From Emcibacter nanhaiensis (lineage in GTDB: Bacteria; Pseudomonadota; Alphaproteobacteria; Sphingomonadales; Emcibacteraceae): 64,000 bases of DNA. The notes under the pieces were generated by a model that was given only the letters and a program-made list of their open reading frames with translations, did no database searches and was not told the origin of the DNA. The position numbers were made by a program, and so were the translations under genes. The DNA lies in the NCBI RefSeq assembly GCF_006385175.1, contig NZ_VFIY01000005.1:193501-257500 (forward strand). Reading direction: 5' to 3'. Below, in pieces: positions 55,271 to 64,000 of this stretch (the first letter of the stretch is position 1; each line of letters opens with the position of its first letter).

Positions 55271-56641
55271 ATGTTTGACAGCTTAAGCGACAAGCTCGGC
55301 GGCATATTTGACAAGCTGAAAAGAAGCGGTGCCCTCAAGGAGGCGGACGTCAGTGCCGCCCTGCGTGAAGTGCGCATCGCCCTGCTCGAAGCTGACGTGG
55401 CCCTGCCGGTGGTCAAGGACTTTGTGGAAAAGGTCCGGGAAAAAGCTGTCGGCCAGGAAGTTCTGAAATCGGTCACCCCCGGCCAGATGGTCATCAAGAT
55501 TGTCAATGACAACCTGGTGGAAATGCTGGGCGGCGAGGGCAAGACCATCGACCTGGCGGCCGCTGCCCCGGTGCCGATCCTGATGGTCGGCCTGCAGGGC
55601 TCCGGTAAAACCACCTCCACAGCCAAGATCGCGAAACGGCTGCAGGAAAAGGAAAAGAAAAAAGTCCTGATGGCGTCGCTTGACGTGCGTCGTCCGGCGG
55701 CCATGGAACAGCTGCAGATCCTCGGCGAACAGACCGGTGTGGCGACCCTGCCGATCATTGCCGGCCAGATGCCGGTGGATATCGCCAAGCGGGCCATGAC
55801 CGCGGCCAAGCTGCAGGGCTTTGATGTGGTCATGCTGGATACCGCCGGCCGCCTGCATGTGGACCAGAGCCTGATGGCCGAGGTGGTCGCTATCCGCAAT
55901 GCGGTGAATCCCCATGAAACCCTGCTGGTTGCCGATGCGCTGACCGGCCAGGATGCGGTCAATGTGGCCCAGCAGTTCAGCGACCAGGTCGGCCTGACCG
56001 GCGTGGTGCTGACCCGTATGGACGGTGACGGCCGCGGCGGGGCGGCGCTCAGCATGCGGGCCGTAACCGGCAAACCGATCAAGCTGGTCGGTGTCGGGGA
56101 AAAGATCGACGATCTGGAAGAATTCCATCCGGAACGCGTCGCCTCCCGAATCCTCGGCATGGGCGATGTGGTGTCCCTGGTGGAAAAAGCAGCCGAGACC
56201 ATCGAGGCGGAAGAAGCCGAGAAGATGGTCCGCAAGATGAAAAAGGGCCAGTTTGACTTCGACGACCTGCGCTCCCAGCTGCGCCAGATGAAAAAACTGG
56301 GCGGCATGTCCGGGGTGCTCGGCATGCTGCCGGGCCTCGGCAAAATGCAGAAGCAGATGGCCAGTGCCAATATCGATGACAAGCTGCTGGCGCGCCAGGA
56401 AGCCATCATCAACAGCATGACGCCGAAGGAGCGGGCCGAGCCGCGCCTGCTGAATGCGTCGCGCAAGAAAAGAATTGCCGCCGGTGCCGGCGTTTCCGTG
56501 CAGGAGATCAACAAGCTGGTCAAAATGCAGAAACAGATGGCCACGGTAATGAAGAAAATGGGCAAGATGGGCAAAAAAGGCGGGGGCCTGCCCCTGCCCG
56601 GCCAGCTTCCCCCGGGTATGGAGAATCTGCTTCCGAAGTAG
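55271..56641 (+). CDS. ffh: Signal recognition particle protein Ffh
   Basis: 456 aa from the ATG following GGAAAAGGTT. N domain, then G domain with GLQGSGKTTSTAKIA, DTAGRLHVDQ, TRMDGDGRGGAAL and GVGEKIDDLEEF. The C-terminal M domain is rich in methionines (MKKLGGMSGVLGMLPGLGKM) and binds 4.5S RNA and signal peptides. It starts the ffh-rpsP-rimM-trmD-rplS run. Confidence 0.98.
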   Translation: MFDSLSDKLGGIFDKLKRSGALKEADVSAALREVRIALLEADVALPVVKDFVEKVREKAVGQEVLKSVTPGQMVIKIVNDNLVEMLGGEGKTIDLAAAAPVPILMVGLQGSGKTTSTAKIAKRLQEKEKKKVLMASLDVRRPAAMEQLQILGEQTGVATLPIIAGQMPVDIAKRAMTAAKLQGFDVVMLDTAGRLHVDQSLMAEVVAIRNAVNPHETLLVADALTGQDAVNVAQQFSDQVGLTGVVLTRMDGDGRGGAALSMRAVTGKPIKLVGVGEKIDDLEEFHPERVASRILGMGDVVSLVEKAAETIEAEEAEKMVRKMKKGQFDFDDLRSQLRQMKKLGGMSGVLGMLPGLGKMQKQMASANIDDKLLARQEAIINSMTPKERAEPRLLNASRKKRIAAGAGVSVQEINKLVKMQKQMATVMKKMGKMGKKGGGLPLPGQLPPGMENLLPK

Positions 56642-56724
56642 GTCTCTGGCCAAAGTAAAAAACAAGCGGCCCGGCCGCTGAAACGTAATTTTTGAATTGA
56701 AGTAAATAAGAAAGGAAGACATCA

Positions 56725-57216
56725 ATGTCTTTGAAAATTCGCCTGGCACGCGGTGGTGCCAAAAAACGTCCTTACTACCGTATCGTGGTTGCGGATTCCC
56801 GCTCTCCCCGTGATGGTAAATTCATCGAAAAAGTCGGCACCTACAACCCGCTGCTGCCGAAAGACAGCGATCAGCGCGTGTCTCTGGTGACCGAGCGCGT
56901 GACCTACTGGCTGGGCCAGGGCGCACAGCCGACTGACCGTGTGCTCCGTTTCCTGGATGCCGAAGGTCTTATGAAGCGCGAAGCCCGTAACAACCCGAAC
57001 AAAGCGAAACCGGGCCAGAAAGCTCTGGATCGCATCGAAGAGAAAAAAGAGAAAGAGGAAGCTGCAGCTGCTGCTGCCGCTGAGGCCGCTGAAGCAGAAG
57101 CTGCTGCCGCCGCTGAAGCTGAAGAAGCTCCCGCCGAGGAAGCTGCTGCAGAGGAAGCTCCGGCTGAAGAGGCTGCCGCTGAAGAAGCTGCAGAGGAAGA
57201 AGCCAAGTCTGAATAA
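56725..57216 (+). CDS. rpsP: 30S ribosomal protein S16 with long Ala/Glu tail
   Basis: 163 aa. Residues 1 to about 110 are a normal S16 ([29 protein letters not shown]). Residues about 111-163 are a low-complexity tail made almost only of Ala and Glu with a few Pro, including a repeated EEAPAEEAA unit. S16 is usually 80-120 aa. Tails of this sort occur in several alphaproteobacterial ribosomal proteins, and this one is long. Preceded by a strong AGGAAG site. Confidence 0.97.
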   Translation: MSLKIRLARGGAKKRPYYRIVVADSRSPRDGKFIEKVGTYNPLLPKDSDQRVSLVTERVTYWLGQGAQPTDRVLRFLDAEGLMKREARNNPNKAKPGQKALDRIEEKKEKEEAAAAAAAEAAEAEAAAAAEAEEAPAEEAAAEEAPAEEAAAEEAAEEEAKSE

Positions 57217-57233
57217 GGCCTGGCGGGTAAGGC

Positions 57234-57827
57234 ATGTCTGACCGGTCTTCCCATAAACCTTCCCGGGGCGCCGAGGCGGCCATCGGACCTGAATGGGTCT
57301 GTATTGCCGCCATCACCGGGGCCCAGGGGGTGCGCGGAAATGTCCGGCTCAAGGTCTTTACCGAGGATCTGGCTTCCGTTGCCGATTATGGCCCGGTGAC
57401 CCTTTTCACCGAGGAACATCCCCGGGGCGAAAAGCATAAGATCCAGCTTCTGCACAGCATCAAGGGCGGCATTGCCGCCCGGCTGGAGGGGGTGAAGGAC
57501 CGGGACCGGGCCCTCGCCCTCAAAGGGCAGAAGATCTATGTGGAGAAAGGCTCTCTGCCGGATCTGGAAGAGGACGACAGTTTCTATTATGAGGATCTGG
57601 TCGGCCTCACGGCCCGGGATGAAACCGGCGCGCCTTTCGGCACCGTGAAAGCGGTGTTTAACTTCGGCGCCGGCGACCTGCTGGAAGTGGCGCTGGATCC
57701 GGCGGTGAACGACGGCAGAAAGGACAAGGTCCTTTATCCCTTTTCCGGGGAATTTGTGCCGGAAGTGAATGTTGAAGAAGGCTATGTGGTGGTCGACCGC
57801 GAGGCCTTCGGCGACCGGGAAGAGTGA
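57234..57827 (+). CDS. rimM: Ribosome maturation factor RimM
   Basis: 197 aa. The N-terminal domain opens with WVCIAAITGAQGVRGNVRLK, and the PRC-barrel follows (SFYYEDLVGLTARDE; VLYPFSGEFVPEVNVEEG). RimM binds S19 and assists 30S head assembly. It lies 17 bp after rpsP and 31 bp before trmD in the conserved order. Confidence 0.96.
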   Translation: MSDRSSHKPSRGAEAAIGPEWVCIAAITGAQGVRGNVRLKVFTEDLASVADYGPVTLFTEEHPRGEKHKIQLLHSIKGGIAARLEGVKDRDRALALKGQKIYVEKGSLPDLEEDDSFYYEDLVGLTARDETGAPFGTVKAVFNFGAGDLLEVALDPAVNDGRKDKVLYPFSGEFVPEVNVEEGYVVVDREAFGDREE

Positions 57828-57858
57828 CCGGTCCCAAGTGGAAAGAGAGAGGTGAGGC

Positions 57859-58617
57859 ATGACAGAGCCCCTGTGGCAGGCGCAGATCCTGACCCTCTAT
57901 CCGGAAATGTTTCCGGGACCGCTTGGCCATTCGCTGGCGGGCAAGGCGCTGGATCAGGGACTGTGGCGCCTGGATGTCTCGCAGATCCGCGACCATGCCC
58001 ATGACAAGCACCATACGGTGGACGATACGCCGGCAGGCGGCGGTCCGGGCATGGTGATGCGGGCCGATGTGCTGGGCGAGGCGGTAGATGCCGCGCTGGC
58101 CGACCGGCCGAAGGATATCAGAGAGGAAGACTGGCCGCTGGTCTATCTTTCTCCCCGCGGGCGGGTGCTGGACCAGGAGCTGGTGCAGGAGTTCGCCGGC
58201 AAAAAGGGAATCACCCTGCTGTGTGGCCGCTTTGAAGGCATTGACGAGCGGGTGCTGGAGGCACGCAATATCATGGAGGTGAGCCTCGGTGATTTTGTGC
58301 TGTCCGGCGGCGAAGTGGCGGCGCTGGCGTTGATGGATGCCGTGGTTCGCCTGATTCCCGGGGTGATCGGGCAGCCGGATACTCTGGCGGAAGAGAGCTT
58401 TGAGGCCGGATTGCTTGAATATCCGCACTATACCAGGCCCCGGGTCTGGGAAGGGCGGGAGATCCCGGAAGTATTGCAATCCGGGCATCATGGACGGATC
58501 AAGGCCTGGCGCCAGGAACAGTCAGAACGGCTGACCCGGGAAAGAAGGCCAGATCTTTGGAAAGAATATTTGCACCGCAGCGGAAAGAATGATATGGACC
58601 CTGCGGAAGACGATTGA
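57859..58617 (+). CDS. trmD: tRNA (guanine-N1-)-methyltransferase TrmD
   Basis: 252 aa SPOUT enzyme forming m1G37. Visible motifs are the N-terminal [38 protein letters not shown] and the SAM knot [20 protein letters not shown]. The C-terminus ([20 protein letters not shown]) positions tRNA. Note that the window also encodes tRNA-Pro(CGG), one of its natural substrates. Confidence 0.97.
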   Translation: MTEPLWQAQILTLYPEMFPGPLGHSLAGKALDQGLWRLDVSQIRDHAHDKHHTVDDTPAGGGPGMVMRADVLGEAVDAALADRPKDIREEDWPLVYLSPRGRVLDQELVQEFAGKKGITLLCGRFEGIDERVLEARNIMEVSLGDFVLSGGEVAALALMDAVVRLIPGVIGQPDTLAEESFEAGLLEYPHYTRPRVWEGREIPEVLQSGHHGRIKAWRQEQSERLTRERRPDLWKEYLHRSGKNDMDPAEDD

Positions 58618-58708
58618 TCGGGATTCTTGATCCCACTTAAATGATCTCCGAATGTTCCGAATGAAAAGTGTCTCGGAACCTCTGGGGGGCAAGTTTTGGA
58701 AGAAGAAA

Positions 58709-59098
58709 ATGAATATCGTAGAAAAGTTCGAAAAAGACCAGATCGCCAAGCTGACCGAAGGCAAGCAGGTGCCGGAATTTGCACCGGGCGATACCGTGAA
58801 AGTGAACGTGAAAGTGGTTGAAGGCAACCGCGAGCGTATCCAGGCCTATGAAGGCGTCTGCATCGCCCGTTCCAACCGCGGCCTGAACTCCTCCTTTACC
58901 GTACGTAAAATTTCCTACGGCGAAGGTGTTGAGCGTATTTTCCCGCTGTATTCCCCCAATGTGGACAGCATCGAAGTTGTGCGTCGTGGTAAAGTTCGTC
59001 GTGCGAAGCTTTATTACCTGCGCGGCCTGCGTGGTAAGAAAGCCCGTATTGCCGAGAAAAAAGACTGGCTTTCCAAGAAGCCGGGCGCCGACGCGTAA
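58709..59098 (+). CDS. rplS: 50S ribosomal protein L19
   Basis: 129 aa from the ATG after GGAAGAAG. Typical L19: [20 protein letters not shown], the segment [19 protein letters not shown] and the basic [20 protein letters not shown]. It sits at the 30S-50S interface. The 91-bp gap after trmD may carry an internal leader. It closes the ribosomal operon, with two hairpins after it. Confidence 0.97.
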   Translation: MNIVEKFEKDQIAKLTEGKQVPEFAPGDTVKVNVKVVEGNRERIQAYEGVCIARSNRGLNSSFTVRKISYGEGVERIFPLYSPNVDSIEVVRRGKVRRAKLYYLRGLRGKKARIAEKKDWLSKKPGADA

Positions 59099-59121
59099 CC
59101 AGATCATCTGAATATGATTTC

Positions 59122-59180
59122 GGGGCTGCGTCAAAAGAGCCCCAGACAAGCGGGGTTCGATTTTCGGACCCCGCTTTTTA
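59122..59180 (+). terminator. Tandem hairpins and terminator after rplS
   Basis: A first hairpin GGGGCT/AGCCCC (59122-59143) is followed by the terminator proper, AAGCGGGGT/ACCCCGCTT with an 11-nt loop and a five-T run (59148-59179). Confidence 0.9.
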
Positions 59181-59256
59181 ATTGCCCGATTTTATACAAT
59201 ATTGCCGCCGGACAGCTGAATTGGGCCCGGAACCAAATTCTGGAGAACAGGTAAAA

Positions 59257-60654
59257 ATGGCCAAGACACTTTATGACAAGCTTTGGGAAAGCCATCTGGT
59301 AGATCAGCAGGAAGACGGAAACTGCCTGGTCTATATCGATCGCCAGATCATCCACGAGGTGACCAGCCCGCAGGCCTTTGAAGGGCTGCGTATGGCTGGC
59401 CGCAAGCTGCGTCGACCCGACGCCATGATTGCCGTGCCGGACCATAACGTGCCGACAACCGCCGACCGGGCCACTGCGAAAAATGAAGAACAGTCAGCGA
59501 TCCAGCTGGCAGCGCTTGAGAAAAACTGTGCCGAGTTCGGGGTCAACTATATCCCGATGACCGATATCCGCCAGGGCATCGTCCATGTGATCGGCCCGGA
59601 ACAGGGCTTTACCCTGCCGGGCACCACCGTGGTCTGCGGCGACAGCCATACCGCGACCCACGGGGCGTTCGGGGCGCTGGCGTTCGGCATCGGCACCAGT
59701 GAAGTTGAACATGTGATGGCAACCCAGACGCTGATCCTGCGCAAGTCGAAAAACCTGCGCATCGATGTGTCCGGCAAACTGGGCGCCGGGGTCACCGCCA
59801 AGGATGTGGCGCTGGCCGTGATTGGTAAAATCGGCACTGCCGGCGGTACCGGCCATGTGATCGAGTTCACCGGGTCCGTGATCGAGAACCTGACCATGGA
59901 AGGGCGCATGACCCTGTGCAACATGGCCATTGAGGCCGGGGCCCGTTCCGGCCTGGTGGCGCCGGATGAGAAAACTTTCGACTATGTCAAGGGCCGGACC
60001 TATGCCCCCAAGGGCGCCGCGTTCGAGCAGGCGGTGGCCTACTGGAAAACCCTCAAGACCGACGACGGCGCGACCTATGACAAGGAAGTTTTCCTGAACG
60101 GTGAAGAGATCGAACCGCAGGTCACCTGGGGCACCAGCCCGCAGGATGAGTTGCCGATCAGCGGCGTGGTCCCCAACCCCGCCGATGCGGAAGGCGAGCG
60201 CAAGGCGGCCATGGAGCGGGCACTGGAGTATATGGGTCTTGAACCGGGTACGCCGCTGGAAGACATCAAGGTGGACCGGGTCTTTATCGGCTCCTGCACC
60301 AACAGCCGGATCGAGGACATCCGCGCGGCCGCTGAAATCGTCAAGGGCCACAAGGTGGCTGACAGTGTGAGCGCGATGGTGGTGCCGGGCTCCGGCCTGG
60401 TCAAGCACCAGGCGGAAGAAGAAGGCCTGGACCGGATCTTCATTGACGCCGGCTTTGAATGGCGCGAACCGGGCTGTTCCATGTGTCTCGGCATGAATGC
60501 CGATCATCTGGAGCCCTATGAACGTTGTGCGTCCACCTCCAACCGGAACTTTGAGGGCCGCCAGGGCTACAAGGGCCGCACCCATCTGCTGAGCCCGGCC
60601 ATGGCGGCGGCGGCCGCGATCACCGGCCATCTGACCGATGTACGGAAATTGTAA
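59257..60654 (+). CDS. leuC: 3-isopropylmalate dehydratase large subunit
   Basis: 465 aa, aconitase-family [4Fe-4S] subunit isomerising 2- to 3-isopropylmalate in leucine synthesis. It opens [15 protein letters not shown]. Substrate and cluster motifs are [33 protein letters not shown] and CSMCLGMN (the three cluster cysteines). Ribosome site GGAGAACAGG. leuA is not in the window. It starts the leuCDB-asd run. Confidence 0.97.
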   Translation: MAKTLYDKLWESHLVDQQEDGNCLVYIDRQIIHEVTSPQAFEGLRMAGRKLRRPDAMIAVPDHNVPTTADRATAKNEEQSAIQLAALEKNCAEFGVNYIPMTDIRQGIVHVIGPEQGFTLPGTTVVCGDSHTATHGAFGALAFGIGTSEVEHVMATQTLILRKSKNLRIDVSGKLGAGVTAKDVALAVIGKIGTAGGTGHVIEFTGSVIENLTMEGRMTLCNMAIEAGARSGLVAPDEKTFDYVKGRTYAPKGAAFEQAVAYWKTLKTDDGATYDKEVFLNGEEIEPQVTWGTSPQDELPISGVVPNPADAEGERKAAMERALEYMGLEPGTPLEDIKVDRVFIGSCTNSRIEDIRAAAEIVKGHKVADSVSAMVVPGSGLVKHQAEEEGLDRIFIDAGFEWREPGCSMCLGMNADHLEPYERCASTSNRNFEGRQGYKGRTHLLSPAMAAAAAITGHLTDVRKL

Positions 60655-60668
60655 GAGGAGCGAGGACA

Positions 60669-61283
60669 ATGGATAAATTTACCAAAATCACCAGCGTTGC
60701 GGCTCCCCTGCCGATGATCAATGTGGATACGGACATGATTGTCCCCAAGCAGTATCTGAAAACCATCAAGCGCACCGGGCTTGGCAAGATTGCCTTTGCC
60801 GAAATGCGCTATAATGAAGACGGCAGCGAAAACCCGGACTTTGTGCTCAACAAGCCGGCCTACCGCAACGCCCAGATCCTGATCGCCGGGGACAATTTCG
60901 GGTGCGGCTCCAGCCGCGAGCATGCCCCCTGGGCGCTGTTGGACCAGGGCATCCGTGTGATCATTGCGCCGAGCTTTGCCGATATTTTTTACGGCAACTG
61001 CTTCAAGAACGGCATCCTGCCCATCAAGCTGCCGCAGGAAATTGTCGATAAGCTGATGGAGGACGCAGAGCGCGGCGCCAACGCCATTGTCACGGTTGAT
61101 CTGGAAACCCAGGAAATTACCGGACCTGATGGCGGTACGGTAAAGTTCGAGGTGGATGCCTTCCGGCGTCATTGCCTGCTGAACGGCCTGGATGATATCG
61201 GCCTGACCCTTGAAAAATCAGACAAGATCGACAAGTTTGAAGCACAGCAAAAAGCCTCCCAGCCGTGGCTTTACAGCGCGTAA
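60669..61283 (+). CDS. leuD: 3-isopropylmalate dehydratase small subunit
   Basis: 204 aa partner of LeuC. Family motifs are [20 protein letters not shown] and [17 protein letters not shown], then [18 protein letters not shown]. It is the long, single-chain bacterial type. It follows leuC by 14 bp with a GAGGAGCGAGG ribosome site. Confidence 0.97.
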   Translation: MDKFTKITSVAAPLPMINVDTDMIVPKQYLKTIKRTGLGKIAFAEMRYNEDGSENPDFVLNKPAYRNAQILIAGDNFGCGSSREHAPWALLDQGIRVIIAPSFADIFYGNCFKNGILPIKLPQEIVDKLMEDAERGANAIVTVDLETQEITGPDGGTVKFEVDAFRRHCLLNGLDDIGLTLEKSDKIDKFEAQQKASQPWLYSA

Positions 61284-61310
61284 GCGGAAACCGAGGAAAG
61301 TATAAACGTT

Positions 61311-62408
61311 ATGAGCAAAACCCACTCCCTTCTTATTCTGCCCGGTGACGGTATCGGCCCGGAAATCATGGCGCAGGCCCGCAGGATTATCGACTGGCTG
61401 GCGGATAACCGTGGCCTGGAGTTTGATATTTCCGAAGACCTGGTGGGTGGCTGCGCCTATGACGCCCACGGGGTGCCGCTGGCCGATGAGACGCTGGCCA
61501 AAGCCAGGGAAGTGGATGCGGTTCTGCTGGGCGCCGTCGGCGGCCCCAAATGGACCGGCGTCGATTACGACAGGCGTCCGGAAGCCGGCCTGTTGAAAAT
61601 CCGCAAGGAACTTGAGCTGTTTGCCAATCTGCGTCCGGCCATGTGTTTCGAGCCGCTGGTGGATGCGTCCAGCCTCAAGCCGGAACTGGTCAGCGGCCTG
61701 GATATCATGATTGTCCGCGAACTGGTCGGCGGGATCTACTTTGGCGAGCCGCGCGGCATTGAAACCCTGCCCAGCGGCGAACGCCGCGGGGTCAACACCC
61801 AGGTGTATACCACCAGCGAAATTCACCGCATCGCCCATGTGGCCTTTGACCTGGCGGGCAAGCGGCGCGGCAAGGTGACCAGTGCGGAAAAATGCAACGT
61901 GATGGAAAGCGGCCTGCTGTGGCGCGAAGAAGTTGAAGTGGTGTCCAAAGACTATCCCAATGTGGAACTGGAACATATGCTGGCCGATAACTGCGGTATG
62001 CAGCTGGTGCGCGCGCCCAAGCAGTTTGACGTGATCGTCACGGACAACCTGTTCGGCGACCTGCTCAGCGACGTCGCCGCCATGCTGACCGGTTCGCTCG
62101 GCATGCTGCCCTCGGCCTCTCTCGGGGTCAAGGGCGGCGGCGCCATGTATGAACCGGTGCACGGTTCTGCCCCGGATATTGCCGGCCAGGGGATCGCCAA
62201 TCCCATTGCCACCATTCTCAGCCTGGCCATGGCCCTGCGCTATACCTTTGAGCTCGGCGAGGAAGCCGATCTTGTGGAAAATGCCGTGAACGCCGTCCTG
62301 GAAGGCGGCATGCGCACGGCAGATATCATGCAGCCGGGCAAGGCCAAGGTGTCCACCAGTGTGATGGGGGACGCCATTCTGCGTGAAATGGAAAAACTCA
62401 ACGGTTAA
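61311..62408 (+). CDS. leuB: 3-isopropylmalate dehydrogenase
   Basis: 365 aa, NAD-dependent beta-decarboxylating dehydrogenase giving 2-oxoisocaproate. It opens [13 protein letters not shown]. Substrate/metal segments are [14 protein letters not shown] and [20 protein letters not shown], and the cofactor loop is [15 protein letters not shown]. All are as expected for LeuB rather than isocitrate or tartrate dehydrogenase. Confidence 0.97.
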   Translation: MSKTHSLLILPGDGIGPEIMAQARRIIDWLADNRGLEFDISEDLVGGCAYDAHGVPLADETLAKAREVDAVLLGAVGGPKWTGVDYDRRPEAGLLKIRKELELFANLRPAMCFEPLVDASSLKPELVSGLDIMIVRELVGGIYFGEPRGIETLPSGERRGVNTQVYTTSEIHRIAHVAFDLAGKRRGKVTSAEKCNVMESGLLWREEVEVVSKDYPNVELEHMLADNCGMQLVRAPKQFDVIVTDNLFGDLLSDVAAMLTGSLGMLPSASLGVKGGGAMYEPVHGSAPDIAGQGIANPIATILSLAMALRYTFELGEEADLVENAVNAVLEGGMRTADIMQPGKAKVSTSVMGDAILREMEKLNG

Positions 62409-62453
62409 GTGCCGACCGAAAAAGAAATTATTGTAAACTCAGGAGAAACTTAA

Positions 62454-63473
62454 ATGTCCTATAAAGTCGCTGTCGTAGGTGCGACAGGTAATGTCGGCCG
62501 GGAGATGCTCAATATTCTGCATGAGCGCCAGTTCCCGGTTTCTGAAGTGGTCCCGCTGGCGTCACGCCGGTCCATTGGCCAGGAAGTGACATTCGGGGAC
62601 ACCACCATTAAGACCAAATGTCTGGATGACTATGATTTCTCCGACACGGATATCGCCCTGATGTCTGCCGGTGGAAGTGTTTCCAAGGCCTTTGGCGAAA
62701 AAATCGGCCAGCAGGGCTGTGTCGTGATCGACAACAGCTCCCATTTCCGTATGGACCCGGATGTGCCGCTGGTGGTGCCGGAAGTCAATGCGGACGCCAT
62801 TGCCGGCTATACCAAGAAAAACATCATCGCCAACCCCAACTGCTCCACGGCCCAGCTGATGGTGGCCCTGAAGCCGTTGCATGACCGCGCCAAAATCAAA
62901 CGCGTGGTGGTCTCCACTTACCAGTCCGTATCCGGCAGCGGCAAGGCGGCCATGGATGAACTGTGGAGCCAGACCCGGGCGATCTTTGTCAATGACCCGA
63001 TCGAACCGGAAGTCTATCCCAAGCAGATCGCCTTCAACGTGATCCCGCATATCGATGTATTCATGGACAACGGCGATACCAAGGAAGAATGGAAAATGGT
63101 TGTCGAAACCATGAAAATCCTGGATCCGGACATCAAGCTCACCGCCACCTGCGTGCGGGTGCCGGTGTTCCTGGGCCACAGTGAGTCCGTGAACATTGAA
63201 TTCGAAAATCCGCTCAGCGCCGACGAGGCCCGCGAAATCCTGCGTACGGCCCCCGGCCTGATGGTGGTCGACAAGCGCGAGGACGGCGGCTATATCACCC
63301 CGATCGAAGCGGCCGGTGAATTCGCCACCTATGTCAGCCGGATCCGCGAGGACGAGACTCAGCCCAACACGCTGAATCTGTGGTGCGTGGCTGACAACCT
63401 GCTGAAAGGCGCGGCGCTGAACGCGGTGCAGATCGCGGAAAGCCTCTGCAATAACTATCTCAAGAAAGCATAA
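62454..63473 (+). CDS. asd: Aspartate-semialdehyde dehydrogenase
   Basis: 339 aa. It reduces aspartyl phosphate to the semialdehyde, branch point to lysine/DAP, methionine and threonine. NADP motif VGATGNVGREML is at residues 8-19. The catalytic Cys130 lies in NPNCSTAQ, with the conserved VVSTYQSVSGSGKAA after it. It follows leuB by 45 bp and ends at a strong terminator. With dapF it covers two steps of lysine synthesis in this window. Confidence 0.97.
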   Translation: MSYKVAVVGATGNVGREMLNILHERQFPVSEVVPLASRRSIGQEVTFGDTTIKTKCLDDYDFSDTDIALMSAGGSVSKAFGEKIGQQGCVVIDNSSHFRMDPDVPLVVPEVNADAIAGYTKKNIIANPNCSTAQLMVALKPLHDRAKIKRVVVSTYQSVSGSGKAAMDELWSQTRAIFVNDPIEPEVYPKQIAFNVIPHIDVFMDNGDTKEEWKMVVETMKILDPDIKLTATCVRVPVFLGHSESVNIEFENPLSADEAREILRTAPGLMVVDKREDGGYITPIEAAGEFATYVSRIREDETQPNTLNLWCVADNLLKGAALNAVQIAESLCNNYLKKA

Positions 63474-63515
63474 TGTAAGGCAAATATACGCTTTCCTGAA
63501 ATTTTATGCTGGAAG

Positions 63516-63548
63516 AGGACGAGTGAAATTTCACTCGTCCTTTTTTTT
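63516..63548 (+). terminator. Strong terminator after asd
   Basis: A 13-bp near-perfect palindrome, AGGACGAGTGAAA/TTTCACTCGTCCT, followed by eight T. It closes the leuCDB-asd transcript. Confidence 0.93.
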
Positions 63549-63658
63549 ATACAATCCGTCGTTTTTTGGTTCTGGGCGGTAGCATAGCCTGCTAGGGTCG
63601 GTCGATTAAAATTCATCGCATATGACTCTTTGTATTTTGACCAGGGGACGTAACGAAC

Positions 63659-64000
63659 ATGACCATAAAAAGAACCAGCCTACGGAAGACATTTGTTATC
63701 GGCGTCATCGGCTCGCTGATGACTGCTGCCTCCGCCTTTGCCATGGAGAAGGCGCCGGAAAATATTGACGATTTCTTCGCCCAGTATTTCGACGAAGCCA
63801 TCATGGAAACGCCGGAGGGCCTGACCTATACCCGCTATATGGAAACCCAGGGCAAGCCCTGGCGCCATGACAAACTGGACGATGTGTCCCAGGCCCATCG
63901 GGACAAGATGTTCAAGACGGAGATGGAAAATTTTGAACTTCTGAAGTCCTATGATGACAGCACACTGACCGATGCCCAGGAACTGTCCAAGGAGCTTCTG
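63659..64000 (+). CDS. Exported DUF885-type protein, 3' truncated
   Basis: 114 codons are visible before the window ends, with no stop. The signal peptide runs from MTIKRTSLRKTFVIGVIGSL to SAFA. The mature part, IDDFFAQYFDEAIMETPEGL, followed by WRHDKLDDVSQAHRDKM and YDDSTLTDAQELSKELL, follows the opening pattern of DUF885 proteins. These are long exported or lipoprotein hydrolase-like proteins related to metallopeptidases, with the HExxH-like site far downstream. The assignment rests on the N-terminus only. Confidence 0.6.
   Translation, partial: MTIKRTSLRKTFVIGVIGSLMTAASAFAMEKAPENIDDFFAQYFDEAIMETPEGLTYTRYMETQGKPWRHDKLDDVSQAHRDKMFKTEMENFELLKSYDDSTLTDAQELSKELL

Noticed and set aside
56655-56700. 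Palindrome AGCGGCCCGGCCGCT between ffh and rpsP as a terminator
   Set aside because: The loop would be only three bases and the T-run is displaced by about nine bases. ffh and rpsP are probably at least partly co-transcribed.

Overview
This 64 kb window is a chromosomal segment of an alphaproteobacterium. The evidence is gene content and order: a DUF2794 protein, a large FlaEY-type flagellin-like protein, yggT-DUF167-folD, a ccmCDEFGHI operon, and the block dapF-mtaB-ftsY facing ffh-rpsP-rimM-trmD-rplS followed by leuCDB-asd. Codon use is GC-rich throughout, with AT-rich intergenic islands. A marine Kordiimonadales/Emcibacterales-like organism would fit, but that placement is inference only. 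There is no prophage, CRISPR array or rRNA operon. I found one tRNA (Pro-CGG).

Layout. 1-2.5 kb: two convergent sensor histidine kinases, the first cut by the window edge. 2.6-8 kb: tRNA-Pro, then the threonine-to-glycine pair tdh-kbl with an XRE-cupin regulator beside it, a PlsC acyltransferase and a MATE exporter. 8-15.7 kb: a motility-flavoured stretch with a CtrA-like half-site, an unknown 227-aa protein, a candidate 41-aa protein with its own terminator, the marC/folD/DUF167/yggT operon, a 927-aa flagellin-like beta-propeller protein, a FliL-like exported protein and an Hpt phosphotransfer protein. 16-31 kb: TonB-dependent receptor, polA, an ABC ATPase without a permease, nadB, a small porin, DUF2794, a GST, htpG and several unknown genes. 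31-37 kb: acnA and a methyl-accepting chemotaxis protein.

37-48 kb is the most unusual part. The cytochrome c maturation genes are split: ccmAB lies 4.1 kb upstream of ccmCDEFGHI. The gap holds a small membrane protein, a catalytically dead IS1595-type transposase relative, and a three-gene exported cassette (di-haem cytochrome c peroxidase, Tat-type metallophosphoesterase, mono-haem cytochrome c). ccmA has no ATG/GTG/TTG at its expected N-terminus and appears to start at ATT. The Ccm machinery would haem-load the two cytochromes encoded inside its own locus.

48-64 kb is largely housekeeping: a glutamine-rich small protein, a NUDIX hydrolase, septation protein A, ftsY, mtaB, dapF, a DASS carboxylate transporter and an outer-membrane barrel. 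A structured leader precedes ffh, then come rpsP (with a long Ala/Glu tail), rimM, trmD, rplS, leuCDB and asd. The window ends inside a DUF885-type exported protein.

All family assignments are by reading motifs. No database search was possible.
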